A stretch of DNA of 64,000 nucleotides, from positions 42,288 through 106,287 of the forward strand of contig NZ_BEXF01000022.1 in the NCBI RefSeq assembly GCF_002897295.1, read 5' to 3'. A program made the position numbers and the translations under genes. The stretch is from Brevibacillus reuszeri (lineage in GTDB: Bacteria; Bacillota; Bacilli; Brevibacillales; Brevibacillaceae). Shown here in pieces: positions 1 to 7,083 of the stretch. Under the pieces are notes generated by a model. The model was given only the letters and a program-made list of their open reading frames with translations. It ran no database searches and was not told the DNA's origin. Position 1 is the stretch's first letter. The number at the start of each line of letters is the position of its first letter.

Positions 1-202
1 ACCGGAGAAAAAAGCGAGGATCTTTGGGATACATCCCAAGCGGAGTGAAAAAAGGGAAACACGCCTTTAAGCGTCCACCTTTGAGAAGCATCTTGAACCA
101 TCCACTTTGGACGCGGTTTCACTTTTTTCACGGAGCTGGCCAGTATGACCCCCAGCAAGTATCCCAAGAATCCGGAGCGTTTTCTCCGGTTTCCTCTCCT
201 CC
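1..202. repeat. Structured repeat, copy A (cut by window start)
   Basis: Long imperfect inverted repeat, related to a second copy at 6917-7059. Outer arms 1-11 and 180-190 pair perfectly. A second stem, 18-32 with 159-173, has one C-A mismatch and one wobble. This copy also has an inner arm missing from the other copy: 45-60 pairs with 116-131 (one mismatch) and 71-77 with 108-114. The left end is probably truncated, because the right flank 191-202 (TTCCTCTCCTCC) has no partner inside the window. It ends about 27 bases upstream of the ytxJ promoter. No coding capacity is conserved between the copies. Confidence 0.75.
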
Positions 203-228
203 ACTACAGCTTAACCCAAGCCCCACCA

Positions 229-258
229 TAGACTTACAGGCTGTGCTTTTTGTATACT
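229..258 (+). promoter_or_regulatory. Sigma-A-type promoter of ytxJ
   Basis: TAGACT (229-234), an 18-base spacer, then TATACT (253-258). The expected start of transcription near 265 leaves about 33 bases before the GTG start of ytxJ. The -35 matches the consensus at four of six positions. Confidence 0.5.
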
Positions 259-297
259 GGAAATCACATGGCATCAGATAAAAAGGAGAGATGGTTT

Positions 298-624
298 GTG
301 AGCCAAAAACAGCTGCACTCAACTGAAGAGCTGGACCAATTTGTAAATGAAAACGGTAAACGACTTTTGTTTAAGCATAGCACGATCTGCCCGATCAGCA
401 CGGCAGCCTACGATGAGTTCCAGGCGTATGTGAAAGATCATACGGTTCCTTCTGCTGTCATCCTCGTTCGCGAAGACCGCCCAGTATCCAATGCGGTAGC
501 AGATCGCTTTGAAATCAAGCACGAATCCCCGCAAATCTTTTTGCTGGAGAATGGTCAAGTGAAATGGCACACCTCCCACTGGAAAATTACGAAAGATGCC
601 ATTGCCCAAGCTGTACAAGAATAG
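298..624 (+). CDS. ytxJ: Monothiol bacilliredoxin YtxJ/BrxC
   Basis: A 108-residue thioredoxin-fold protein of the YtxJ (BrxC) family, cytoplasmic, expected to remove or exchange bacillithiol on oxidised proteins. The family motif TCPIS is present as ICPIS with its single cysteine at residue 31, so it is monothiol. The GTG at 298 is chosen because AAAAGGAGAG lies nine bases upstream and the resulting length matches the family; the upstream in-frame ATG codons have no good ribosome-binding site. It is a single-gene unit with its own promoter and terminator. The ytxJ-aroA-ccpA neighbourhood resembles the B. subtilis locus (recalled, not checked). Confidence 0.85.
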   Translation: MSQKQLHSTEELDQFVNENGKRLLFKHSTICPISTAAYDEFQAYVKDHTVPSAVILVREDRPVSNAVADRFEIKHESPQIFLLENGQVKWHTSHWKITKDAIAQAVQE

Positions 625-632
625 AAACAGGA

Positions 633-676
633 AAGAGCTACCAACTCAAGTCTGAGTTCGGCAGCTCTTCTTTTTT
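633..676 (+). terminator. Terminator of ytxJ
   Basis: Stem AAGAGCT (633-639) with AGCTCTT (663-669), an inner stem AACTC/GAGTT, then C and six T. Confidence 0.85.
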
Positions 677-688
677 ACGTAAGGCTTA

Positions 689-2866
689 TTACTCCCAAAA
701 CAGCTCAAGCTTGTCTCCGCTTTTCAGCTCAGTCTGGAAGGTTGCCAGCTCGCCATTGACCAGCATGACAAAGCCAGAGATGCTTTCCCGATCAGGCTTC
801 TCCAGCGAAACCTCAACAAAGCGAAACACATCGCTGAACACAGGAGTAGCAGAGGGTGACGATTTGACTGTGATTACAGCGCCATCCACTACTGTATCCT
901 CTGGGCTTGCCACACGACCATCCATCGTGATAGCAACCTGTGCAACAGGCAGCACGACCTTTTCCCCGTTAAATAAAACAGTGACGGTCTCTTGTACCCA
1001 CTCATCCAAAGGAATGACATCGCGAATGGTGGGGGAAGTGATTTCTTCTCTGCGATAAACGAGCTCATCGCCCTGACGGACATAATCAGAGAGTGAGGCG
1101 GTTTTCCCGTTGAGGAGGATAACCTCGCTCCGAGATGGAATCGAATAGCTGTGTCCATTTACGCTAAACTGCAAGTAAGGAGTAGCCTCTTCCTCCCCAC
1201 CGGCTGACATTTCGGCAGAGCGGAGCACTTCCTCAATCGTGCGTGGCAGGCGAATCTCGACCTCGCAGCGATCCACGAGAGCAGCATCTAGCCGCTGTGG
1301 TTCACCATTAACCAAAATGATCGGACCCAAAGAGAGCGGACGGTCATTGCAGATCACTTCCAATGTATCCAGACGATCCAGCAAGTCCTTTACTTCAGCA
1401 TGAGCATCCTCACCGTTTACTCCAGCGACGATCACGATCATATCTCCATCCCCAATAGGTGTATCCAATCCCGCGGCTTCCCCGTTTCTTTGAATAACGG
1501 GCGGTGTGCCGTGGCCGCCTGGAATCATTTTGATGCGGCCGTTGATAGTGACGGTCATAGCAAGTCCAGGGCGTCCATACAGACGACGAATGTCCAAACC
1601 AGCTCCGATCAGGGCATCACCTAAGGTCATTTTCCGCAGGTCAAAGATGCGGATTGGATTGTCGTTGACTGTAACCGTGACATAACGCAGAGGGTGACGG
1701 CGTGCAGCTACCGCAATCCCCACAGGGGTTACGAATTCAGGCCCGGACAAGAGCGGATGGTCACCTACGAATTGCTTGATCGCATCGCCACCTCGTACAG
1801 CGACTCGTGCTGCCGGAATTTGCAGCACCTGAGCGACTTTTCCCGTCAACCCAGGTGTCAAGCTACCGCCGCCGATCAGCATTACTGCCTGAGGAGCTTT
1901 TCCATTTAACTCCATAATTTTAAAGGCGATTTTTTCTGCGAGGACCTGGATATCAGTGTCGATAGCAGCAATTACCTCAGCAGCGCTCATGGTCTGCTCC
2001 AGGCCTAAAATATCTGTGAAGGTAACATGTTCAGCGGTGGAAAGCACACGCTTGACCTCTTCTGCCATCGGGAAATCCAGCAGAAAGGCATTCATCAGGG
2101 CATCGGTAATTTCGTCGCCTGCGACAGGCACCATGCCATATGCTGTAATAGCGCCCTCCTCAGTCAGAGCGACGTCAGATGTACCCGCTCCGATATCAAC
2201 GAGCGCGATGTTGAGGCGACGCATGGTGACGGGTATGAGCACATTGATCGCGGCGATTGGCTCGAGGGTCAGAGCCTGCATCTCCAGATCGCAGCGTTTT
2301 AGGGCAGCAATCAGAGAGTCGACAACAACCCGTGGTAAAAAGGTAGCGATGACGTCTGTACTGGCTGTGTCGCCGCGCTGATCGATCAGGCTGCCGATAA
2401 GCTCGCCGTCTAGATGATAGTTCACGACACTATAGCCTACGCAGTAATAACGGGTCACATCCTGCTCGTTCAGTTCTTTCGCGAGTTGGGCTTGCGCTTC
2501 CTGTACAGCGGCAAACTCCAGAGTGACTACATCATCGCGCGTAATGAAGGCATGACGGGAGAGCGGCATGTCGATACGGACTCGGCGTGTACGCAGAGAG
2601 CGGCCAGCAGCAGCTACAGCCACCTGATGCAGCTTTCCATATTTTTGTTCCAGTTCTTCTTTTATTTGTTGGATCACTTTGGCTACAGCAATAATATCGT
2701 GGATTTGTCCGTCGAGCATGGAACGCTCATCGTGTTCTCGAATCGCGCAGTCTAATACGCGAAACTGGTCGCCATCAGCCTCGACAATCAGCCCAACGAC
2801 GCTTCGTGTGCCAATATCTAATGAAAAAATCAGCTCAGTGGAGGCTGTTTCTGTATGTTCTGACAA
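689..2866 (-). CDS. FtsA/PilM-like actin-fold ATPase with long C-terminal extension
   Basis: A 725-residue protein. The first ~400 residues carry the FtsA-type actin fold: phosphate-1 loop DIGTRSVVGL, phosphate-2 loop DIGAGTSD and the adenosine motif LIGGGS, with an SHS2-like insertion after residue 85. The remaining ~320 residues hold several short segments around the pattern V-N-G/N-D (VTVNDNPI, ILVNGEPQ, LVNGELA) that read like small repeated beta-rich domains; canonical FtsA (~420 residues) lacks these. The C-terminus does not look like the amphipathic membrane-targeting helix of FtsA. TTG start with GAGGAGTG upstream. It is a single gene divergent from aroA. A role in division or envelope assembly is inference; the actin-like fold is firm. 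Confidence 0.75.
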   Translation of the reverse strand: MSEHTETASTELIFSLDIGTRSVVGLIVEADGDQFRVLDCAIREHDERSMLDGQIHDIIAVAKVIQQIKEELEQKYGKLHQVAVAAAGRSLRTRRVRIDMPLSRHAFITRDDVVTLEFAAVQEAQAQLAKELNEQDVTRYYCVGYSVVNYHLDGELIGSLIDQRGDTASTDVIATFLPRVVVDSLIAALKRCDLEMQALTLEPIAAINVLIPVTMRRLNIALVDIGAGTSDVALTEEGAITAYGMVPVAGDEITDALMNAFLLDFPMAEEVKRVLSTAEHVTFTDILGLEQTMSAAEVIAAIDTDIQVLAEKIAFKIMELNGKAPQAVMLIGGGSLTPGLTGKVAQVLQIPAARVAVRGGDAIKQFVGDHPLLSGPEFVTPVGIAVAARRHPLRYVTVTVNDNPIRIFDLRKMTLGDALIGAGLDIRRLYGRPGLAMTVTINGRIKMIPGGHGTPPVIQRNGEAAGLDTPIGDGDMIVIVAGVNGEDAHAEVKDLLDRLDTLEVICNDRPLSLGPIILVNGEPQRLDAALVDRCEVEIRLPRTIEEVLRSAEMSAGGEEEATPYLQFSVNGHSYSIPSRSEVILLNGKTASLSDYVRQGDELVYRREEITSPTIRDVIPLDEWVQETVTVLFNGEKVVLPVAQVAITMDGRVASPEDTVVDGAVITVKSSPSATPVFSDVFRFVEVSLEKPDRESISGFVMLVNGELATFQTELKSGDKLELFWE

Positions 2867-3052
2867 AGGTAGGTCACTCCTCGTTCCAGATGAGTATCAG
2901 TAAATAAAATATGGAAAACATATGTATGAACAGTTCGACTCGAAACGAAAAGAATCCTGTCGAAACAAGGAATCTTCTTCGAGTTTGGCGAACTTTATGC
3001 AAATGCGGAAAAATATTTACAATTTACTTTCGCGCTTTTTGGCGCTAAACTG

Positions 3053-3081
3053 CTGACAAGGGACTTCGAATCAATTATAAT
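3053..3081 (+). promoter_or_regulatory. Sigma-A promoter of aroA
   Basis: CTGACA (3053-3058), a 17-base spacer and a perfect TATAAT (3076-3081), about 60 bases before the aroA start. The 276-base gap between the FtsA-like gene and aroA otherwise shows only AT-rich sequence. Confidence 0.8.
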
Positions 3082-3142
3082 AACCCTAATTTTAAATGAG
3101 CTGTACGCAGAAGCAACTATAAAAAGAGGAGAGTGGAGAGAG

Positions 3143-4240
3143 ATGGCACACGATCAAATCGAAGTTATGCGCAAACAAATAGATGAGATCAACTTGGAAA
3201 TTCTTGAGCTGATCAACAAGCGCGCAGCCCTCGTTCAAGAGGTGGGCAAAGAAAAGGAAAAGCAGGGAAGCAACCGCTTTGATCCAGAGCGCGAGCGCCA
3301 AATGCTCAATCTACTGGTAGAAAATAACAAGGGACCTTTCAATGACAGCACTGTCCGTCATTTGTTCAAGCAAATTTTCCAAGTATCTTTGGATCTGCAA
3401 AACGACGAAAAGAAAAAGGTTCTACTGGTTAGCCGCAAGAAAAAAGCCGAAGACACTGTTATCACAGTAAAAGGTGTAGAATTTGGCGGAAGCAACCCGA
3501 TTCTGATTGCGGGACCTTGCTCGGTTGAAAGCTACGAGCAAGTAAGAGCAGTAGCGCAAAACCATGCTGAGCGCGGTCTGCGTACATTGCGTGGCGGAGC
3601 TTACAAGCCACGTACCTCCCCATACGATTTCCAAGGCTTGGGTGAGGAAGGCTTGCAAATCCTGAAGCGCATCGGGGATGAATTCAACCTCGTAACGATC
3701 AGTGAGATCGTGACGCCTGGTGACCTCGAGATGGCTTCGCAGTACATCGATGTGATTCAAATCGGTGCGCGCAACATGCAAAACTTTGAGCTGTTGAAAG
3801 CGGCTGGTCGTGTAAACAAACCGATTTTGCTGAAGCGTGGTCTGGCAGCAACAATCGAGGAATTCATTTACGCAGCAGAATACATTCTCTCTGAGGGCAA
3901 TACACAAGTCATGCTGTGTGAGCGCGGTATTCGTACGTATGAAAAAGCGACTCGCAACACACTGGACATCTCTGCTGTACCGCTTCTCAAACAAGAGACT
4001 CACTTGCCTGTATTTGTAGACGTGACGCACTCCACAGGTCGTCGTGATCTGCTCCTGCCTTGCGCGAAGGCTGGTATCGCGGTTGGCTCTGACGGTATTA
4101 TGGTTGAGGTTCACCCTGATCCAGACGTGGCTCTCTCCGATGCGAAGCAGCAGCTGAACATCCCGCAATTCAATGAATTTGTAGACGAGCTGATTGCTTC
4201 TGGACTGTACAAAGGTGAAGCAGTTGCTTCCCGCGGATAA
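3143..4240 (+). CDS. aroA: Bifunctional chorismate mutase / DAHP synthase
   Basis: A 365-residue cytoplasmic enzyme catalysing the first step of the shikimate pathway (PEP plus erythrose 4-phosphate to DAHP). It has an N-terminal AroQ-type chorismate mutase domain (about 1-85; R11 in VMRKQIDEIN is a conserved active-site position), which in Bacillus serves as the feedback sensor for prephenate/chorismate. The DAHP synthase domain (about 100-350) shows GPCSVES, RGGAYKPRTSPY, LLKRG and GSDGIMVEVHPDP. RBS GAGGAGAG precedes the ATG. Length matches the Bacillus AroA fusion type. It is monocistronic between a strong promoter and a terminator. Elsewhere this enzyme is also called aroG or aroF. Confidence 0.95.
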   Translation: MAHDQIEVMRKQIDEINLEILELINKRAALVQEVGKEKEKQGSNRFDPERERQMLNLLVENNKGPFNDSTVRHLFKQIFQVSLDLQNDEKKKVLLVSRKKKAEDTVITVKGVEFGGSNPILIAGPCSVESYEQVRAVAQNHAERGLRTLRGGAYKPRTSPYDFQGLGEEGLQILKRIGDEFNLVTISEIVTPGDLEMASQYIDVIQIGARNMQNFELLKAAGRVNKPILLKRGLAATIEEFIYAAEYILSEGNTQVMLCERGIRTYEKATRNTLDISAVPLLKQETHLPVFVDVTHSTGRRDLLLPCAKAGIAVGSDGIMVEVHPDPDVALSDAKQQLNIPQFNEFVDELIASGLYKGEAVASRG

Positions 4241-4252
4241 TTCAGTCAGAAC

Positions 4253-4286
4253 GAAAGGCCCTTCCAGCATACGGGAGGGCCTTTCT
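4253..4286 (+). terminator. Terminator of aroA
   Basis: 13-base arms GAAAGGCCCTTCC (4253-4265) and GGGAGGGCCTTTC (4273-4285) with one mismatch, followed by a short TC-rich tail. Confidence 0.75.
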
Positions 4287-4356
4287 CATTTGACGAAAAA
4301 CTTGCGACCAAGTAAGCTAGGAGTACGTGCTATATCGGCGAAGGAGGATGTGCCAG

Positions 4357-4665
4357 ATGAATGAACACGACCAATGCTGCTCGTCTGAACGAGCCACTCC
4401 CCGGACGGATAAAATCAAGTCGAATCTCGTTTCCAGACTTAATCGCGTAGAAGGACAAATACGTGGAATTCGCGGGATGGTGGAGAAGGATGTTTACTGT
4501 GACGACATTCTCAATCAGATCGCCGCTGTTCAATCTGCACTGAATGCGGTTGGTAAAATACTCCTCGAGGGACACATGAAAAGCTGTGTCATGGAGCGTA
4601 TTCAGCAGGGCGATAGCGAGGTCATTGACGAGCTGTTGAAAACAATGAACAAACTAATGAAGTAA
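4357..4665 (+). CDS. csoR: CsoR-family metal-sensing repressor
   Basis: A 102-residue four-helix DNA-binding protein of the CsoR/RcnR family (DUF156). Signature segments are visible: RLNRVEGQIRGI, then VYCDDILNQ and EGHMKSC, giving the Cys-His-Cys triad typical of copper-binding CsoR. The N-terminus carries an extra CC pair (residues 6-7). Start ATG 4357 is preceded by AAGGAGG nine bases upstream. Unlike many csoR genes, no copper chaperone or ATPase gene (copZ, copA) lies beside it, so the targets are elsewhere or the inducer differs. A persulfide- or formaldehyde-sensing relative is less likely given the intact His. Confidence 0.8.
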   Translation: MNEHDQCCSSERATPRTDKIKSNLVSRLNRVEGQIRGIRGMVEKDVYCDDILNQIAAVQSALNAVGKILLEGHMKSCVMERIQQGDSEVIDELLKTMNKLMK

Positions 4666-4668
4666 GAG

Positions 4669-4717
4669 GATACGCAAGCTGTAAAAACGATTGCAACCAC
4701 TTACAGCTTGTCGTATC
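4669..4717. repeat. Long stem-loop between csoR and ccpA
   Basis: Arms GATACG-C-AAGCTGTAA (4669-4684) and TTACAGCTT-GT-CGTATC (4701-4717) give 15 base pairs interrupted by a small bulge, with a 16-base loop. No T-run follows, so it is not a standard intrinsic terminator. It lies in the csoR 3' end and 65 bases upstream of ccpA. Confidence 0.65.
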
Positions 4718-4781
4718 ATAAGTGCATATATTTATGAAAATAATTATGAAAACCAGAATATGGGGAAAGTGAGGGTGTGTG

Positions 4782-5792
4782 ATGCCGGTTACTATCTACG
4801 ATGTGGCAAGAGAAGCGGGGGTTTCTATGGCGACGGTCTCCCGTGTTGTTAACGGGAATCCAAACGTAAAACCTTTAACCCGAAAAAAGGTGTTGGCTGC
4901 AATTGATCGCTTGGGATATCGACCCAATGCAGTCGCACGTGGTCTCGCCAGCAAAAAAACAACAACAGTCGGTGTCATCATCCCGGACATCTCCAGTTTA
5001 TTTTTCTCTGAGTTGGCACGCGGAATTGAAGATATCGCCACCATGTACAAGTACAACATCATTTTGTGTAACTCCGACCAACGCATGGAAAAGGAATTGC
5101 AGCTGATCAATACCTTGCTTGAAAAGCAGGTGGACGGGCTCTTGTTCATGGGTGCGGAGATTAAGGAAGATCACCTGCAGGCACTTACCAGCACCTCTGT
5201 ACCGACCGTTCTGGCCGCTACACGCGACGCTGATAACGTGCTGCCGTCGGTGAGTATCGACCACTTCCAGGCAGCTTACGACGCGACACAGGCCTTGATT
5301 GATCGTGGACACAAGCGCATCGCCATGATTACAGGACCTCTAAATGATCCACTCGGTGGTCTGATGTGCTTTGAAGGCTACAAAAAAGCTTTGGTAGATG
5401 CAGGAATCGGCCTGAACGATGAGCTGGTTGCTACAGGAAATTACTTTTATGAGTCAGGTCTCAGCGTGACAAAGGACTTCATCAAGCTGACGGAACCGCC
5501 TACAGCGATTTTCTCAGCGAATGATGAAATGGCCATTGGAGCGATTCATGCGATTCAAGACTCCGGACTCCATGTACCAAATGATATTGAAGTGATCGGT
5601 CATGACAATATTCGTCTGGTGGAAATGGTTCGCCCACGACTGACCTCTGTTGTACAGCCTATGTATGATATCGGTGCTGTGGCTATGCGCCTGTTGACTA
5701 AATATATGAATAACGAAAACGTAGAAGAGCATGTCGTACTTCTGCCGCATCGAATCGAGTACCGGGAAAGCACTAGACCGGAGCAGTCTTGA
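4782..5792 (+). CDS. ccpA: Catabolite control protein A
   Basis: A 336-residue LacI/GalR-family regulator. The helix-turn-helix and hinge are diagnostic (TIYDVAREAGVSMATVSRV, then a YRPNAVARGLA hinge). Residues 60-330 form the periplasmic-binding-like core that in Firmicutes binds HPr-Ser46-P; HDNIRLVEMVRPRLTSV is the typical CcpA C-lobe. It acts as the global carbon catabolite regulator at cre sites. ATG 4782 gives the canonical N-terminus MPVTIYDVA; a GTG sits directly before it. It lies between csoR and the nucleosidase fusion, near acuABC, whose B. subtilis homologues are CcpA targets. Confidence 0.93.
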   Translation: MPVTIYDVAREAGVSMATVSRVVNGNPNVKPLTRKKVLAAIDRLGYRPNAVARGLASKKTTTVGVIIPDISSLFFSELARGIEDIATMYKYNIILCNSDQRMEKELQLINTLLEKQVDGLLFMGAEIKEDHLQALTSTSVPTVLAATRDADNVLPSVSIDHFQAAYDATQALIDRGHKRIAMITGPLNDPLGGLMCFEGYKKALVDAGIGLNDELVATGNYFYESGLSVTKDFIKLTEPPTAIFSANDEMAIGAIHAIQDSGLHVPNDIEVIGHDNIRLVEMVRPRLTSVVQPMYDIGAVAMRLLTKYMNNENVEEHVVLLPHRIEYRESTRPEQS

Positions 5793-5835
5793 TTCACGGA
5801 TAACGAGTAGAATAGCAGCAAGAGGGGGATGGATG

Positions 5836-6768
5836 ATGCGGATCGGAATTATCGGCGCAATGGATGAGGAAATTGCGCTGTATTTGGAAGCGATGGAGCA
5901 GCCGACGAAAACAGTAAAGGCTGGCATCACTTACTATGCTGGTGTTATGGAAGGCAAAGAAGTCGTTCTGTGCAAATCGGGTGTTGGCAAAGTAAATGCA
6001 GCAGTGACCACCCAAATTTTGATTGATACGTATCAAGTAGAGCGTGTCATTTTTACAGGAGTAGCCGGAGCCGTCCATCCTGACCTGAATATTGGTGATA
6101 TCGTGGTCTCAACTGATTGCATTCAGCATGATATCGATGTGTCGCCGCTCGGCTTCGCGCCAGGCCAGATTCCGTTTACAGAACAGTGGATCTGGAGTGC
6201 GGACCAAGACCTAATTCAGCAAGCAATCGATGCGGGAAAAGAGCTGGATGCCGGTATACAAGTAGTTAGCGGACGAATTCTGTCAGGCGATCAATTCGTG
6301 GCTAGCCGGGAAAAAGTACAATGGCTGCACGAGCAATTTCAAGCACACTGCACGGAGATGGAGGGCGCTTCTGTCGGACAAGTGTGCGCGATGAATAGCG
6401 TACCATTTGTTGTTGTTCGTTCTATGTCGGACAAGGCTGACGGTTCCGCTCACGTAAACTTTGCTGAGTTTACTAAGCTCGCTTCTGAGCGCTCGTACGC
6501 GATCGTTCGCAATATGCTCAAAGCGACCTCGCAAGACGCTGGAGTGATCGTCTATTCCACGAAAAATTGTGTAGACTGCAATCTGGTCAAAGAATGGCTG
6601 AAAGCCAAAGGAATTTCCTTCGAGGTCCGTGATGTCATGACCAGCCGCGCCTACCAGGAAGAAGTCGAACGCTTCGGCTTCATGGGCGTACCAGTAACCG
6701 TAGTAGGAGATAAAGCCGTAAAAGGCTATGCTCCATCCGAGCTGGAAGAGCTAGTTGGCAACAAATAA
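5836..6768 (+). CDS. mtnN: MTA/SAH nucleosidase fused to a C-terminal glutaredoxin domain
   Basis: 310 residues. Residues 1-230 are a complete 5'-methylthioadenosine/S-adenosylhomocysteine nucleosidase: GIIGAMDEEI, a GVAGA strand, the catalytic-region MEGASVGQV and SDKADGSA with the general-acid Asp. It cleaves MTA and SAH to adenine plus thioribose or ribosyl sugars in the activated methyl cycle. Residues 236-310 are a glutaredoxin/NrdH-like domain: VIVYSTKNCVDCN with the CXXC pair C245/C248, cis-proline motif GVPVTV and KGYAPSELEEL. The reading frame is continuous through the junction (near 6535) with no stop or internal RBS. Usual MTANs are ~230 residues, so this is a true fusion. ATG 5833/5836 both follow AGAGGGGG. 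Confidence 0.9.
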   Translation: MRIGIIGAMDEEIALYLEAMEQPTKTVKAGITYYAGVMEGKEVVLCKSGVGKVNAAVTTQILIDTYQVERVIFTGVAGAVHPDLNIGDIVVSTDCIQHDIDVSPLGFAPGQIPFTEQWIWSADQDLIQQAIDAGKELDAGIQVVSGRILSGDQFVASREKVQWLHEQFQAHCTEMEGASVGQVCAMNSVPFVVVRSMSDKADGSAHVNFAEFTKLASERSYAIVRNMLKATSQDAGVIVYSTKNCVDCNLVKEWLKAKGISFEVRDVMTSRAYQEEVERFGFMGVPVTVVGDKAVKGYAPSELEELVGNK

Positions 6769-6783
6769 AGAACAGAACACACA

Positions 6784-6816
6784 AAAAACGGCTTCTCTTC
6801 GGAGAGGCCGTTTTTC
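6784..6816 (+). terminator. Terminator of the nucleosidase fusion gene
   Basis: Stem AAAAACGGC..CTC / GAG..GCCGTTTTT around a TTCG loop, with T-run. The A-rich left side would let it work on both strands. Confidence 0.85.
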
Positions 6817-6916
6817 TATACAAATGTATTACATCCATGATACCCCTCATCGTCCCCAAAAAAGCCACCGTGACCATCCCTCAAAAAAGTAGCGATGGTG
6901 CAAACCAAAAGCTGTT

Positions 6917-7059
6917 GGAGGAAAAAGGAGAAAAGGCGAAGCTCTTTGGGGACCAACCACTTTGGACGCGGTTTCTCTTTTTCCATGTAGCTGTACAGGA
7001 ATGACCCCCATGCAAGGTCCCCAAGAAGCTGGAGCATTTTCTCCTTTTTCCTCTCCTCC
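6917..7059. repeat. Structured repeat, copy B
   Basis: Second copy of the element at 1-202, same orientation. Outer arms 6917-6934 and 7037-7054 pair at 17 of 18 positions; the inner stem 6940-6954 pairs with 7016-7030, with the C-A mismatch and wobble at the same positions as copy A. The loop keeps TTTGGACGCGGTTTC, AGCTG and ATGACCCCC, but the ~70-base inner arm of copy A is missing. It lies in the 315-base gap between the nucleosidase fusion terminator and the acuC stop, so it could be the acuC 3' end if read on the minus strand. Confidence 0.8.
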
Positions 7060-7083
7060 ACAGAAGTATGAACGAACGATGCA

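Noticed and set aside
3422..4270. Long open frame antisense to aroA (282 codons)
   Set aside because: No family motifs or ribosome-binding site, and it lies entirely opposite a well supported gene.
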